A program made the translations under genes and the position numbers. 64,000 nt of DNA from Ahaetulla prasina (Eukaryota > Chordata > Lepidosauria > Squamata > Colubridae), in NCBI RefSeq assembly GCF_028640845.1, contig NC_080540.1, positions 216,673,300 through 216,737,299 on the forward strand, read 5' to 3'. A model generated the notes under the pieces. The model was not told the origin of the DNA. It was given only the letters and a program-made list of their open reading frames with translations, and made no database searches. Every line of letters starts with the position of its first letter. Position 1 is the first letter of the stretch. Positions 43,882 to 55,816 of this stretch are shown here, one piece after another.

Positions 43882-46020
43882 ATGATTGATTTTCGTCTCG
43901 ATATACGTCCATACTTAGATCGCAATAACAATAGTATTCCCAGCTACAACTTCAAAAAAGCCAACTACGATCTTATAAACAACGATCTTTCATTTCTAGA
44001 CTGGCAAAATCTGTTTGCAACCTGCACAACCGCTGAAGACCACTATAGAGTTTTCCTACTTGAAATCAATAAAGTCATTAAACTATATGTACCACAAATG
44101 ACCACCATGACCAGGAAAAGCAAACTACCCATATCAATAAAAAAGCTTCAATCAAAAAATAAATCCCTCTGGAAAAGAAACAAAAAAGGCTATGTAGCAA
44201 ATTTCAAAAACTGCTACAAAAATATATGCAACCAAATAAAAACTGAATGCACAAATTACCACACCAAGCAAGAAGAGGACCTTCTGCGCACAAATTCCAA
44301 TCGTGCCTTTTATAATTTTGTTAACAATAAACTTAAAAACTCAAGATCCATCCCACCACTAAAAGATTCTAACAACAAAGAATACAATGATGAAACAGTT
44401 AAAGCTAACCTCTTCAACATTTTCTTTGGCTCAGTTTTTGTTAACAGCAATAACACATATCCGACATTCCACAAACGCACCAGCATTGAATATGATGACT
44501 TAACCCATATAGATTTCACAGAAGATAACATTGAAAAAGCTCTTCATAACTTGAAACCATCGCTATCTATTGGACCATGCACATACTTCTCAAAAAAACT
44601 TTCCACTAATATAGCAGAATCCCTAAGCATAATCTTTGACAAAGCTTTCACAATCAGTTCCCTTCCCAAACTTTGGTCACTAGCCACAGTCATCCCTATC
44701 TTCAAGAAAGGAGACCCCAGCTTAGTTGAAAATTACAGACCGATCTCTCTGTGCTGCATCACCTGCAAAGTCATGGAATCAATCATCAACCAATCCATTA
44801 CCTCACACTTAGAAACTAACAACCTACTCTCCAACAAACAATTTGGTTTCAGGAAAAAATTATCATGCAACTTACAACTTCTTCACTGTAAAAACATATG
44901 GACTACAAATCTTGATCAAGGCAAAACAATAGATGCAATCTACATAGACTTCTGCAAAGCTTTTGACTCAGTAGTACACGATAAACTTCTCCTAAAACTA
45001 AAATCCTATGGCATTTCAGGACCCCTCCACAAATGGATATCTGCTTTTCTGTCTAACAGACAACAAGTGGTCAAAATTGGCAATGCTCTATCAAATCCTG
45101 TTGCTGTCAAGAGTGGCGTTCCTCAAGGCAGTGTCCTTGGACCAACACTCTTCATACTATACATAAATGATCTTTGTGACCATATCACAAGTAATTGTGT
45201 TCTCTTTGCTGACGATGTCAAACTATTTAACACCACAGACGATGCATCTATCATCCAAAAAGACCTTGATCATCTAACCACTTGGTCTAAAACTTGGCAA
45301 CTCCAAATTTCAACCAGCAAATGCTCAGTCTTACATATTGGAAAAAAGAACCCAAACACTAAGTACATACTTGATGGACATTACCTTACAGATGACCCCC
45401 ACCCCGTTAAAGACCTTGGAGTTTTCATGTCAAATTATCTAAGTGCCAAAGCCCACTGTAACTACATAGCAAAAAAGGCTCTAAGAGTTGTAAACCTAAT
45501 CTTGCGTAGCTTCTTTTCCAAAAACACTACACTACTAACCAGAGCATACAAAACATTTGCTAGACCAATTCTAGAATATAGCTCCCCTGTTTGGAACCCT
45601 CACCACATCTCTGACATCAATACAATTGAACGAGTCCAGAAATATTTCACAAGAAGAGTTCTCCATTCCTCTGAAAACAACAAAATACCTTATCCCACCA
45701 GACTTGAAATCCTAGGCTTAGAAAACTTGGAACTCCGTCGCCTTCGACAAGACCTAAGTTTAACTCATAGAATCATCTATTGTAATGTCCTTCCTGTTAA
45801 AGACTACTTCAGCTTTAACTGCAATAGTACAAGAGCAACCAACAGATTTAAACTTAATGTTAACCGCTTTAATCTAGATTGCAGAAAATATGACTTCTGT
45901 AACAGAATCATCAGTGCTTGGAATACTTTACCTGACTCTGTGGTCTCTTCCCATAATCCTAAAAGCTTTAACCAAAAACTTTCTACTATTGACCTCACCC
46001 CATTCCTAAGAGGACCATAA
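43882..46020 (+). CDS. LINE ORF2 reverse transcriptase (712 codons, same frame as upstream endonuclease)
   Basis: Follows the endonuclease fragment in frame, 33 nt after the TAA; the ATG used here is internal to the original ORF2. RT: PKLWSLATVIPIFKKGDPSL and NYRPISLCC (fingers), DAIYIDFCKAFDSVVHDKLL (motif A), SGVPQGSVLGPTLFILYINDL, and the catalytic FADD at aa 442-445. The C-terminal region ends FARPILEYSSPVWNPH...FNQKLSTIDLTPFLRGP. The stretch SIGPCTYF lacks three residues present in the 37.4-kb copy. It is one of the longest uninterrupted frames in the window and all RT core motifs look intact, but 5' truncation means the copy cannot move alone. Confidence 0.9.
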   Translation: MIDFRLDIRPYLDRNNNSIPSYNFKKANYDLINNDLSFLDWQNLFATCTTAEDHYRVFLLEINKVIKLYVPQMTTMTRKSKLPISIKKLQSKNKSLWKRNKKGYVANFKNCYKNICNQIKTECTNYHTKQEEDLLRTNSNRAFYNFVNNKLKNSRSIPPLKDSNNKEYNDETVKANLFNIFFGSVFVNSNNTYPTFHKRTSIEYDDLTHIDFTEDNIEKALHNLKPSLSIGPCTYFSKKLSTNIAESLSIIFDKAFTISSLPKLWSLATVIPIFKKGDPSLVENYRPISLCCITCKVMESIINQSITSHLETNNLLSNKQFGFRKKLSCNLQLLHCKNIWTTNLDQGKTIDAIYIDFCKAFDSVVHDKLLLKLKSYGISGPLHKWISAFLSNRQQVVKIGNALSNPVAVKSGVPQGSVLGPTLFILYINDLCDHITSNCVLFADDVKLFNTTDDASIIQKDLDHLTTWSKTWQLQISTSKCSVLHIGKKNPNTKYILDGHYLTDDPHPVKDLGVFMSNYLSAKAHCNYIAKKALRVVNLILRSFFSKNTTLLTRAYKTFARPILEYSSPVWNPHHISDINTIERVQKYFTRRVLHSSENNKIPYPTRLEILGLENLELRRLRQDLSLTHRIIYCNVLPVKDYFSFNCNSTRATNRFKLNVNRFNLDCRKYDFCNRIISAWNTLPDSVVSSHNPKSFNQKLSTIDLTPFLRGP

Positions 46021-46230
46021 GGGGCATGCATAAGCGCACAAATGTGCCTACCGTTCCTGTCCTATATATTCTTTTCTTTTTTCTTTTCTTCTTCCTATAT
46101 ATATATATAGATGCTTATACCTCCCAATATTTACTCATATATATGTTTATATACTATATAATCTTTTTATATGATGTTGTGACAAAATAAATACATATGT
46201 TGTGCACTGACAATAAAGATTTGAATTGAA

Positions 46231-47144
46231 CCACATTGAATTTAGAAGACTCTGCTTCTTTATCTCATCCATCTACCCATCTGTGGTGACTAGTGCAGAA
46301 TCTTTACCAGGTCTTGATTTTAAAAAAATGTGTTGCTATCCTAGCTTGTGTACAATTGCAACCTTATATAATCTGTGATACAAATGGATACAATTGGAAG
46401 AGATGATAGTTGGTACGTTTCATTCTTTCTAATCACATTAACAGTTATGGTTCATGTGGTTGACAGAAAATTACTGTACATTTTCTTCACAATAAATACA
46501 TCCTACTGCTCATTTTAGAGAATAGGCCTTCTTCCCAACTATATAATAACTTAAGCATTTTTGGATAGTTTCTATCACTAGACTCCTGTAACAATATTGC
46601 CCCTAGACTTACATCAGAGGCATCCATCTGGGAAGATAACGTGTTGACTAAAATCAGGTCTTCTCAGGATTGGCTGTTGCAAATAGCTTTTCCCCCCATT
46701 TCTTTTATTTCTCAAATGCCTCTGGAGACGGCTTTGTTTATCTTATCCTATTTGGCTCAGACTTTTTCACTGCATCTAAGAAGTTGCACTCTGATTGAAA
46801 AACTGTTATGAACAAAATTACCATGCTATACTTCTACAGACCCCTAAGAAAGATATCACTTCTTTCTTTATACTTGGAGAGCTAAACCTTGAATCGTCTC
46901 TACTTTATCCCTTACAACTTTCGCTGCCTGATTCAAAGAATTGAATTCTTGAAATGCTGAGTGGCATTTCACTGGATTTATACACAGACCATGTCCTTCA
47001 AGTAGCTACTACTTTGTGTAGATGTTCTAAGTGTTGCTCTCGAATCACACTAGAGACTATTATAGTACTTCATACTGCCTTCTATAACTAGTTAAAAAAC
47101 TTCCTTTTTTATGAGTCCATAATCCCTCAATTCAATGTAGAGTC
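46231..47144. other. unassigned spacer
   Basis: AT-rich, no feature recognised. Confidence 0.4.
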
Positions 47145-47330
47145 AAGGCAATTGGATGGAGCTTATTGGCCAGATGCCCTTCCTGATGTCTACAAGGAGT
47201 TCGCAGCCAAAAAAAAAAATCTTTGTGCTCTAGGAGAGACACATCTGCCATTATCTAGGATTGAACTCTCAACCTTCTGGGTGGGAAGAAGGCATCTTCA
47301 CCACTAGGCCACCACACCGCTCTGCCTTCT
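47145..47330 (-). mobile_element. tRNA-derived SINE with LINE-type tail
   Basis: The minus strand starts agcggtgtggtggcctagtg (A box region), has gagttcaatcctag (B box), a T-rich linker and a 3' end gtagacatcaggaagggcat then ctggcc, which resembles an RTE-type LINE tail. Confidence 0.7.
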
Positions 47331-48390
47331 ACAACCAGTTATATCCACTGAAAAGTTTCCTCTAAATTTAAACTGGAAAGCATTTGGTAAACTGAAGGAT
47401 CCTTTGAACTCTTCCTTCCTTAAAGAGGAATTTGTGAATATCTTTGCATCAAATTTAGGAAGGGTAAACATGGATAAATATAATGGTTCAATCTAGTTTA
47501 TCTAGCAGACTGTCCATCCTTGGAAAGGGTTAACTGTCAAACCTGATAACTTGACTAATGCTCTGCATTCTACATTCTACAAAAACTAATATCTGCATTA
47601 GATTTTACTAAAGTAGTAACTCAAAAGGAGAACCCCATGCATTATGAGATGGCTAAATCAACGATACCTACAATTTTGTGAATTATTCTTGTAAATGCAT
47701 TTTATCATCTTTTTGCATCAGATTCAGTTTTTGTTGCATCAGTCATTGCTCATCAGTTTGATGTTCAGAATAGTTGAAATTCCCAGCTGATCTGTAAACA
47801 CTTTTTAAAACTTTAAATTTTTAAATTTAAATTTAAATTTTAAGAACTTTAATAAGCCATTGTTTTGAAGCAGTAATTTCTGAATTTACCTATATTTCTG
47901 ATTTTTATAGATCTAGAAATGTATAAGTCTAGTCTAGGAGCTCTATTCTTACTAATTGCTAATTTCTTTCCCAGACTACAAGTCTACATCCATATCACAT
48001 TGAAAAATCAAAGAACTAAAAAAGTATTAACGTGAATCTGATGCTTTCAACAAAAATATTATATAAAAGAAAGGAAAGGAAAGTCATCAATTCCTTGATA
48101 ATCAACTCAAAAGCAGATGTTTTGTGTTCCATCTTCCTTAGGACAACCCATTTTAAATCATACTTTTTCCTTCTACGTTTCTTCTTTAATTCTTCCAATT
48201 TTATTCCTACTTCCACAAGCAGCTACATTTCCCCTAATCCTCTTAGCTTCCCAGCTTGATAGTTTCCTAATAAATTAATCTACTTCTTATCTGATAAACA
48301 TTTTCTTTTTCCCCAATTCCAAGATAAATGAAAAATAGCATGTAGGAATGAACATACATGGTCATTAGGAATGAACATGTACGAAACTGT
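47331..48390. other. unassigned spacer
   Basis: AT-rich, with a short (AAATTT) palindromic run near 47810-47840. No gene recognised. Confidence 0.4.
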
Positions 48391-48550
48391 TATCCCAAAG
48401 TTGCTTTTTTTCAATTTTGTTTGTCCAGAACTGAAGAAATTTCTTGGATAAGAAGCAAAACATCTTCAAGGAAACACAAAATCCAATTGCCTTTTGAAAA
48501 AAGCAACTTTAGGACAACCATGACCTAGATGACTGAGACTCTCCATAGAC
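48391..48550 (+). mobile_element. Penelope-like element end (fragment) with hammerhead-like core
   Basis: An outer inverted repeat (ccaaagttgctttttt / aaaaaagcaactttagg) encloses ctgaagaaatttcttggata then agaagcaaaacatcttcaag. This recurrent vertebrate repeat text has the CTGANGA-stem-AAAAC layout of the hammerhead-like motifs found at Penelope-like element ends. No coding part is present. Confidence 0.55.
48431..48464 (+). ncRNA. degenerate hammerhead-like motif
   Basis: CTGAAGA, then a perfect 5-bp stem (TTCTT/AAGAA) with a 4-nt loop, then GCAAAACATC where an active core would have CGAAAC and GTC-type cleavage site. Probably inactive. Confidence 0.4.
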
Positions 48551-48837
48551 ATATGTGAATGTTATTTCCTGCTCCTAGAAGCATGTGTAATTATGTGAAA
48601 CTCTGTTTAAAATAAACTAATAAAGCTTTTGAATTTAAGTGGTCTTTTGGATTATGTACACTGGATATAGGTGGAAATTCTTATTTGACAAAAATCCTCC
48701 CCAGTTGGTGAATTGAAATGCTGGATTTGAATGAATGGCTATTGGTTCATCAGAAATAGTGGCTCTCAATTAGTGTACACCAAAACATAAATCTGCTGTT
48801 TATGTGTCAGACTTTTGTGAAAAGTTTCCATTGCACC
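48551..48837. other. unassigned spacer
   Basis: No feature recognised. Confidence 0.4.
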
Positions 48838-49039
48838 CAGGGGTAATATTCATTTACTTTCCCTACCAGATCATGCCTTCCGTGCATGCATTTTCTTGGC
48901 CCATGTGACTTCTGCACCTGCGCTCAGCCTCAAAAACATGCCTAAATAGGATGGCATAGAGCCAGGGTGAGCAGGCCCACCTATGATTTCTGCTACCAGT
49001 TCGGGCGAACCAGTCCGAACAGGCTAAATACCATCTCTG
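48838..49039 (+). mobile_element. hAT MITE, 202 bp
   Basis: caggggtaatattcatttac ... aaataccatctctg with flanks attgcacc / attgagcc (6 of 8). Interior shows ttccctaccag and accagttcgggcgaacc, as in the related elements. Confidence 0.75.
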
Positions 49040-50329
49040 ATTGAGCCTATGAGTACCTAAACACATGGGAACAGTGAACTCCTAGCTACGTCTCAGAGAG
49101 ATAATAAGATATCTGGCCTTGGGAAAGAGGTTCACAGTTAATATGATGTTATATAAAGGGCTTCGTGGAACCCTTATTTTAATTTCACCACTAGCTGTTT
49201 ATTGAAAAGCAACGCTTCGATGGTTCTAATACTAAATGTAGCTGGCGCCAAGTGATATAGTCAAAAGAAGTGATGTAGAACAATATTCAGAGAATTCCCA
49301 AGCAGACTTGGAAATGAAAATGTGTCATAGGTTCACATATCTTCTGCTAAGTGGACTACAGGTGAAGATTAAAACTGAATATTTACTGACTGGATAATGG
49401 ACGCACAATGTAGCTGCTATAAAAACTGTTCTGGCTTGATTCTTTTTACATTCTTGAAGTGATTCTAATCAGATTCCATGGAGTCTGATCATGGTTACAA
49501 AGGAGTAATTACAACAACAGTCACAATTTCCCCCCCCCATCATCTCTGTTTTAATGGAACAAAAGGTTCGAAGCTCTGTTTTTGTAAAATGACTTCTGAT
49601 AAGGATAAGGTTTCATGAAAAGTAGGCTGATTCTGAGTGGATAGATAATGTATCAGTATATGCCCAAATCTGCTTAATAAATAAATTATAATTAAATGAT
49701 TGAATTTGTTCTCAAGGTTGTACAGAAAGTAAAATTTTCTATAATCATGGTTGATCTTGCAGTGTAAGAATGAATTATTTCTGGATCCATACTATAATAT
49801 AATTACTAATCATTATAATGATCCTGCATTTTAATTTTATCTGCTAATTTGAGCTTTAAGAAATAACTTCTTGTGAACTTTCTTAGGTACAACGTAATCC
49901 CCTCTTAGTTTTCATATAAAAACTAGCAACCTCGGCAGTTTCTCCAACTTCTCATCTCTTACCTTGCATAAATATTTTTCTCTAATTTTGTTATGTCCCG
50001 TCATCTCATTGTTACTTTTACAAGATAGATTCACAGAAGACACGGATATCCTTGTAGTTTTAATGATTCCTTAAATTCAGTAGGAGTATCTTTCTAGATT
50101 AGAAAGTTGTCCCTTTGGAATTCTGAAAGTGTGTTTACAGTTGCTAAGAAAAGGTTTCCTAAGTCACATGATGTCTTCCATACTAGATGTGATTTTTTTA
50201 AAAAAATCCAACCCATTTGACTATTTTGATTATTCACTATCGCTGACCTTGTCTAGATATATTTTACCAATGTTTTTCTCTGGGCAGATAGGCACTTCTT
50301 TATAAAGTTCTGGACAGTATGTCTTTGGA
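49040..50329. other. unassigned spacer
   Basis: AT-rich, no gene or repeat recognised. Confidence 0.4.
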
Positions 50330-50460
50330 GATTCTCAATCAAGGTTGTCCCAAAGGGGTTTTTCTTCAGTGAAGAACAGAAGAAGTTTTTTAGATGAGAA
50401 GCAAAATGTTTTCAAGAAGAAAAAAAAAAACAAGACAGGCAAGTTGACTTTTGGAAAATC
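50330..50460 (+). mobile_element. degenerate Penelope-like element end
   Basis: ggttgtcccaaaggggtttt ... agaagttttttagatgagaa then gcaaaatgttttcaagaag is a decayed relative of 48391-48550 in the same orientation, with the same gagaagcaaaa..ttcaag series. Confidence 0.45.
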
Positions 50461-51107
50461 ACCTTCTGGATAGTATATTGTCAGTATTTTTATGCTGAAG
50501 AATAATTAAAGTGGGATCTATAGTTATTCTTATAAATAAGGATGATATTCGAGGGCAGAACCTTAATATGTAATAAACCAACATCAATTTAATATCATTT
50601 CATTCAAAAATGCTTCAAAATAATCACATCAGGTAAGACAAGGAACCAATAACAAATTCTGATGAAAATACTTCATAAGAACCCGATATCGTTATTTCTT
50701 TTATGGCAGTTGGAGCCAGGAGTGAAGAGTGATAAACATTCTCTAATTAAAGAGAGAGAAAAGAAAAGTTTTGCTTATATTCAACCGGGAAGTTCATGAT
50801 GACACAAAGACTTTTAACTGGGAACGTCACAGTTTACAGATTGCTTTTCTCTTCTTCCCTTAACCCATCCCATTATATGAACAGAAGGAGGACATGAGTG
50901 CACTTCCCATGTGAAATGAATATGTCTGATCGTCTCCTTTTGCTGTGATGAAAGAGCAGACGTTGGACAATCTGTTTGAAATGAGCAACTGTGTCAGTTT
51001 CCATGGTTGCTCAGTGCTTAATGCAGAAGACGATGGTATTACCGTAAAAGGCCCATGCCATTCAATAAGACTGTCATTTGTTTACGTTTCTCCTTTTTTT
51101 AAAAAAA
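50461..51107. other. unassigned spacer
   Basis: Unique-looking sequence up to the left border of the tandem duplication. The 87-codon frame at 50945-51208 has no recognisable domain. Confidence 0.4.
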
Positions 51108-52782
51108 CACACACAAAAACCAAACATCTCTGTTCCAGCCGCACAATCCTGTCGCCCAAGGCAGTTCACTGTAATAAGCACAAAATAAATAAAAATAAAT
51201 GCGACTAGATTTTTTTTAAAAAAAGAGGATAAATTAAATTGCATGAAATCCATTAAAAAGAAAACCCATCAAGGGAAATGGATTAAAATTAGTGTACCTC
51301 GGGGTATCTGCAATTATTCAATTGGAGGACTGAAGAAGAGGCAAAGGCATTATTCTTCATACGTTATACAACAGTTCAGTAAAAAGCACCAAATACCACA
51401 GTCAATGGTTGAGTGCCAAATTTAACCACCTTGTTTCCAGAGAACAACTGATGCATTAACAAAAAAAAATATGTGAACTAAAAATATGTGAATATTCTGA
51501 ATGTTCAGAGAACATCCCACTTTAAGGTTTGTCCTTGTAAATTTAAAAATGAAGGAGTTGCAAAGTGAAAATTTCAGCAACAGTCATACAGTTCCACCAA
51601 AAAAAGAAAAAGAAAAAAAGCTTCCATCCTTCATATCAATTGAGAGTTTCTCTAACCCAAGTAGAGCTGAGTGACAGAATAGGGTATGGCGTGGTGGCCA
51701 TCACCAGAATTATGTCACCAGCTTGGACAACCTGGAAGTACGCTGCCTGCAGTCTGACCTAAGTATAGTACACAAAATTGTCTGCTACAACATCCTACCT
51801 GTCAACGATTACTTCAGCTTCAATAATACATGGGCAAACAATAGATACAAACTCAAGGTAAACCGCTCCAAACTCAATTAAAAGAAAATACGACTTCAGC
51901 AACAGACTGGCCAACGCCTAGAATGCTCTACCCAACTCCATTGTTACATCCTCAAACCCTCACAGCTTCAATCTTAAACTGTCTGCCATGGACCTCACCC
52001 CATTCCTAAGAGGACCGTAAAGGGGGCATGCATAAGCGCACCAGCATGCCTACCGTTCCTGTCCTACTGTCACCATTTATTTGTACTCATTTCCTGTGTT
52101 CATGTCCATGTTTATACTTATACCTGTTATCTTGTGCATGTTTGACAAAATAAATAAAAATAAATAAATATATAAATAAAAATAAGTTTGAATCCTCAAA
52201 CAGAAGCTCTCTTTGCAAACCGCTCGACAATCCCCTTCTAGGATTCTGAGTAAATGAGTAAACATAACAGGAATCTAATCACAGATTTCTTATTTTGCAT
52301 CAAGGATCGGAATATTTGTTTTCACCATAGCATTATTCTATTCTGTAGCATTGTTGCATCAGACTGATAGTGTGCATTTGGGGAAATTATAGCTCATGTC
52401 CGTTTTTGAAGGAGATGGTAAAGAAAATTCTTCCAGTTATTGCATTCAGTTTACATTCCGAATGTAGATAGGAAATAATTCCCTTCTCCCGTGGTTTGCT
52501 TTCCTCATTAGCTAGAAACACACTATAAAACCTGCCCTTTTCTCCGTCAACTCTTCCATATATTTTTTTCACAAGCAGGTAGCAAATATGGAGATCTTTA
52601 TTTTCAAGTATGGTGGTTTGAAACTACACTGGGGAAAAAAAAGAACCCAGCAGAGTAAGCTCAGTAAGCTTAATGCTCCATTATACTCAAAACCAAATTC
52701 ATACATTTTTAAAGAAAGCAATAGCCATGGGATCTGGCAAATCTAGCAAACCACTTTCTTCTTACCAAGTTTAATCCACCCA
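51108..52782 (+). repeat. 1.67-kb tandem duplication, copy 1
   Basis: Repeated head-to-tail as copy 2 with a period of 1672-1673 bp. Only about nine differences are visible, nearly all single-base indels in homopolymers or A/T runs. Borders lie in a shared cacacacaaaaacc word. Confidence 0.95.
51712..52186 (+). mobile_element. CR1/Jockey-group LINE 3' fragment (in copy 1)
   Basis: ORF2 C-terminal text (SLDNLEVRCLQSDLSIVHKI, YNILPVNDYFSFNN), stops, then the family UTR (gggggcatgcataagcgcac; agcatgcctaccgttcctgt) and an AAAT-rich end. Confidence 0.85.
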
Positions 52783-54453
52783 CACACACAAAAACCAACA
52801 TCTCTGTTCCAGCCGACAATCCTGTCGCCCAAGGCAGTTCACTGTAATAAGCACAAAATAAATAAAAATAAATGCGACTAGATTTTTTTTTAAAAAAGAG
52901 GATAAATTAAATTGCATGAAATCCATTAAAAAGAAAACCCATCAAGGGAAATGGATTAAAATTAGTGTACCTCGGGGTATCTGCAATTATTCAATTGGAG
53001 GACTGAAGAAGAGGCAAAGGCATTATTCTTCATACGTTATACAACAGTTCAGTAAAAAGCACCAAATACCACAGTCAATGGTTGAGTGCCAAATTTAACC
53101 ACCTTGTTTCCAGAGAACAACTGATGCATTAACAAAAAAAAATATGTGAACTAAAAATATGTGAATATTCTGAATGTTCAGAGAACATCCCACTTTAAGG
53201 TTTGTCCTTGTAAATTTAAAAATGAAGGAGTTGCAAAGTGAAAATTTCAGCAACAGTCATACAGTTCCAGCAAAAAAAGAAAAAGAAAAAAAGCTTCCAT
53301 CCTTCATATCAATTGAGAGTTTCTCTAACCCAAGTAGAGCTGAGTGACAGAATAGGGTATGGCGTGGTGGCCATCACCAGAATTATGTCACCAGCTTGGA
53401 CAACCTGGAAGTACGCTGCCTGCAGTCTGACCTAAGTATAGTACACAAAATTGTCTGCTACAACATCCTACCTGTCAACGATTACTTCAGCTTCAATAAT
53501 ACATGGGCAAACAATAGATACAAACTCAAGGTAAACCGCTCCAAACTCAATTAAAGAAAATACGACTTCAGCAACAGACTGGCCAACGCCTAGAATGCTC
53601 TACCCAACTCCATTGTTACATCCTCAAACCCTCACAGCTTCAATCTTAAACTGTCTGCCATGGACCTCACCCCATTCCTAAGAGGACCGTAAAGGGGGCA
53701 TGCATAAGCGCACCAGCATGCCTACCGTTCCTGTCCTACTGTCACCATTTATTTGTACTCATTTCCTGTGTTCATGTCCATGTTTATACTTATACCTGTT
53801 ATCTTGTGCATGTTTGACAAAATAAATAAAATAAATAAATATATAAATAAAATAAGTTTGAATCCTCAAACAGAAGCTCTCTTTGCAAACCGCTCGACAA
53901 TCCCCTTCTAGGATTCTGAGTAAATGAGTAAACATAACAGGAATCTAATCACAGATTTCTTATTTTGCATCAAGGATCGGAATATTTGTTTTCACCATAG
54001 CATTATTCTATTCTGTAGCATTGTTGCATCAGACTGATAGTGTGCATTTGGGGAAATTATAGCTCATGTCCGTTTTTGAAGGAGATGGTAAAGAAAATTC
54101 TTCCAGTTATTGCATTCAGTTTACATTCCGAATGTAGATAGGAAATAATTCCCCTTCTCCCGTGGTTTGCTTTCCTCATTAGCTAGAAACACACTATAAA
54201 ACCTGCCCTTTTCTCCGTCAACTCTTCCATATATTTTTTTCACAAGCAGGTAGCAAATATGGAGATCTTTATTTTCAAGTATGGTGGTTTGAAACTACAC
54301 TGGGGAAAAAAAAGAACCCAGCAGAGTAAGCTCAGTAAGCTTAATGCTCCATTATACTCAAAACCAAATTCATACATTTTTAAAGAAAGCAATAGCCATG
54401 GGATCTGGCAAATCTAGCAAACCACTTTCTTCTTACCAAGTTTAATCCACCCA
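52783..54453 (+). repeat. 1.67-kb tandem duplication, copy 2
   Basis: Nearly identical to copy 1. The two junctions and the right flank share cacacacaaaaa microhomology. One substitution (cca to gca near 53268) distinguishes the copies among mostly indel differences. Confidence 0.95.
53385..53857 (+). mobile_element. CR1/Jockey-group LINE 3' fragment (in copy 2)
   Basis: Duplicate of 51712-52186, created by the segmental duplication and not by a new insertion. Confidence 0.85.
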
Positions 54454-54634
54454 CACACACAAAAAAAGAAGTGCTTCCTAATGTCTACATGGGTTGTCTA
54501 TTGATTATTGTTGCTGTTGGCACTAGTCCAAATTATTAAGGTGACTGTTGTATTTTTGTCTTATTTGTGGGTGGGTTCATACTTTGCTGTTGAATTGCTA
54601 CAGAAAGATTGCCACTGTTAAGCTTTTGTGGGTT

Positions 54635-55120
54635 GTTGTTGTTTTTTAAATAAACTTTATTAGAATTTTGGATACAGAATAAAAATTACCCAACACTAAT
54701 ATTTAGAATGAGGAAAGAGGGAAAAGAATGAAAAGAAGAAAAGAGCAAAAATAAAAATGCAGAAATCAAAGAAAAGGAGGAAAAAAGATGATAAAGAAGT
54801 GATTTCTGATTTTCCTTTACAGTAATTATAAGTATAAATATAAGTTAATCACTTACTTTATGGTTACAATACAGTATTGTCCACATTTTTCTATAGACTA
54901 TTATTTGAATTCTAATTCTCAAACTTCTTTTGTTTTGCTTTGTTATCTGCAAAAAGTCAATAAGGGGCTTCTAACCATCATGAAATTTAGACAATGTCCT
55001 GTCTTTAATTAAAGCAGTCAATTTAGCCAACTCAGCAAGCGCCATCATCTTCACCATCCATGCTGAATTGGTGAAGACCTGAGCCTGTTTCTTAATTGTT
55101 TCCCCAAAATTTCATTTGAC
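54635..55120 (-). mobile_element. L1 LINE ORF2 C-terminal relic and 3' UTR
   Basis: The left edge (taaataaactttattagaat) is the complement of an L1 3' end. The minus strand near 55025-55070 encodes AWMVKMMALAELAKLTAL, which parallels the L1 ORF2 segment before the C-terminus seen at 13980-14035. Degenerate. Confidence 0.6.
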
Positions 55121-55215
55121 TGGAAGGAATAAGAAATCCGGGAATGCCTGCAGAACGTGGTATCTGGAATTCCTTCCAATCTTACTATTAGTAGTAAGAG
55201 ACCGCTGCATTTACT

Positions 55216-55256
55216 TCTTTATTTATTTATTTATTATTTATTTATTTATTTATTGA
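55216..55256. repeat. (TTTA)n microsatellite
   Basis: About ten TTTA units with one interruption. Confidence 0.9.
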
Positions 55257-55295
55257 ATTCTTCACTGTTGCATTTGCATACAGTTATGTGTGTGC

Positions 55296-55586
55296 CAGGG
55301 ATGCTATTCAGCAGGTTCTGACAGGTTCTGGAGGACCGGTAGTGGAAATTTGGAGTAGTTCGGAGAACTGGCAAATACCATCTCTGGCTAGCCCCAGAGT
55401 GGGGTGGGAATGGGGATTTTGCAGTATCCTTCCCCTGGAGTCAGGTGGGAATGATAATTTTGCAGTATCCTTCCCCTGCCATGCCCACCAAGCCACACTC
55501 ACAAAACCATGCCCACCAAGCCACGCCACGCCCACCAAGCCATGCCCACAGAACCACTAATTTAAAAAAAATGAATTCTACCACTG
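55296..55586 (-). mobile_element. hAT MITE, 291 bp
   Basis: Reverse copy of the 12889-13180/39488-39761 subfamily: left cagggatgctattcagcagg, right attctaccactg. The flanks gtgtgtgc / gcgtgtgt match only 6 of 8. Confidence 0.8.
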
Positions 55587-55714
55587 GCGTGTGTACTTTT
55601 GGACAGGGAACTAATAAGGGTAGGTGTTGTCTGTGAGTATGTATATGTGAAGTTGTATCGATGAGGGGTCCTTGGTGGTCTCTGAGCTTGCTTGTTTTCT
55701 TGCAGACACTGTAG

Positions 55715-55748
55715 ACTTTTCATTACCCAAACTAGGTAACATCATCAG
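55715..55748 (-). ncRNA. hammerhead-like motif (left arm)
   Basis: On the minus strand: CTGATGA, stem TTACC/GGTAA, then TGAAAAGTC. GAAAA replaces GAAAC, so activity is doubtful. Confidence 0.45.
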
Positions 55749-55782
55749 TGCTCAGCACTTACTCAGCATTCAGTGTTCAGCA

Positions 55783-55816
55783 CTGATGATGTTACCTAGT
55801 TTGGGTAATGAAACGT
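55783..55816 (+). ncRNA. hammerhead-like motif (right arm)
   Basis: CTGATGA (perfect to the catalytic CUGANGA consensus), stem TTACC/GGTAA around tagtttg, then TGAAACGTA. Stem III would be extremely short, as in the minimal hammerheads reported from Penelope-like elements. Confidence 0.5.

Larger units (their letters stand above)
43372..46230 (+). mobile_element. CR1/Jockey-group LINE, best preserved copy
   Basis: 5'-truncated in the endonuclease; RT and C-terminal domain are complete. The 3' UTR has ggggcatgcataagcgcaca and tgcctaccgttcctgtccta and ends near tgtgacaaaataaatacata. Endonuclease and RT lie in the same frame, broken only by one TAA (43846-43848). The family has at least five other fragments in the window. 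Confidence 0.92.

Noticed and set aside
50945..51208. 87-codon frame as a host gene
   Set aside because: No recognisable domain, no splice or promoter context; the C-terminal part is low-complexity Lys/Asn.
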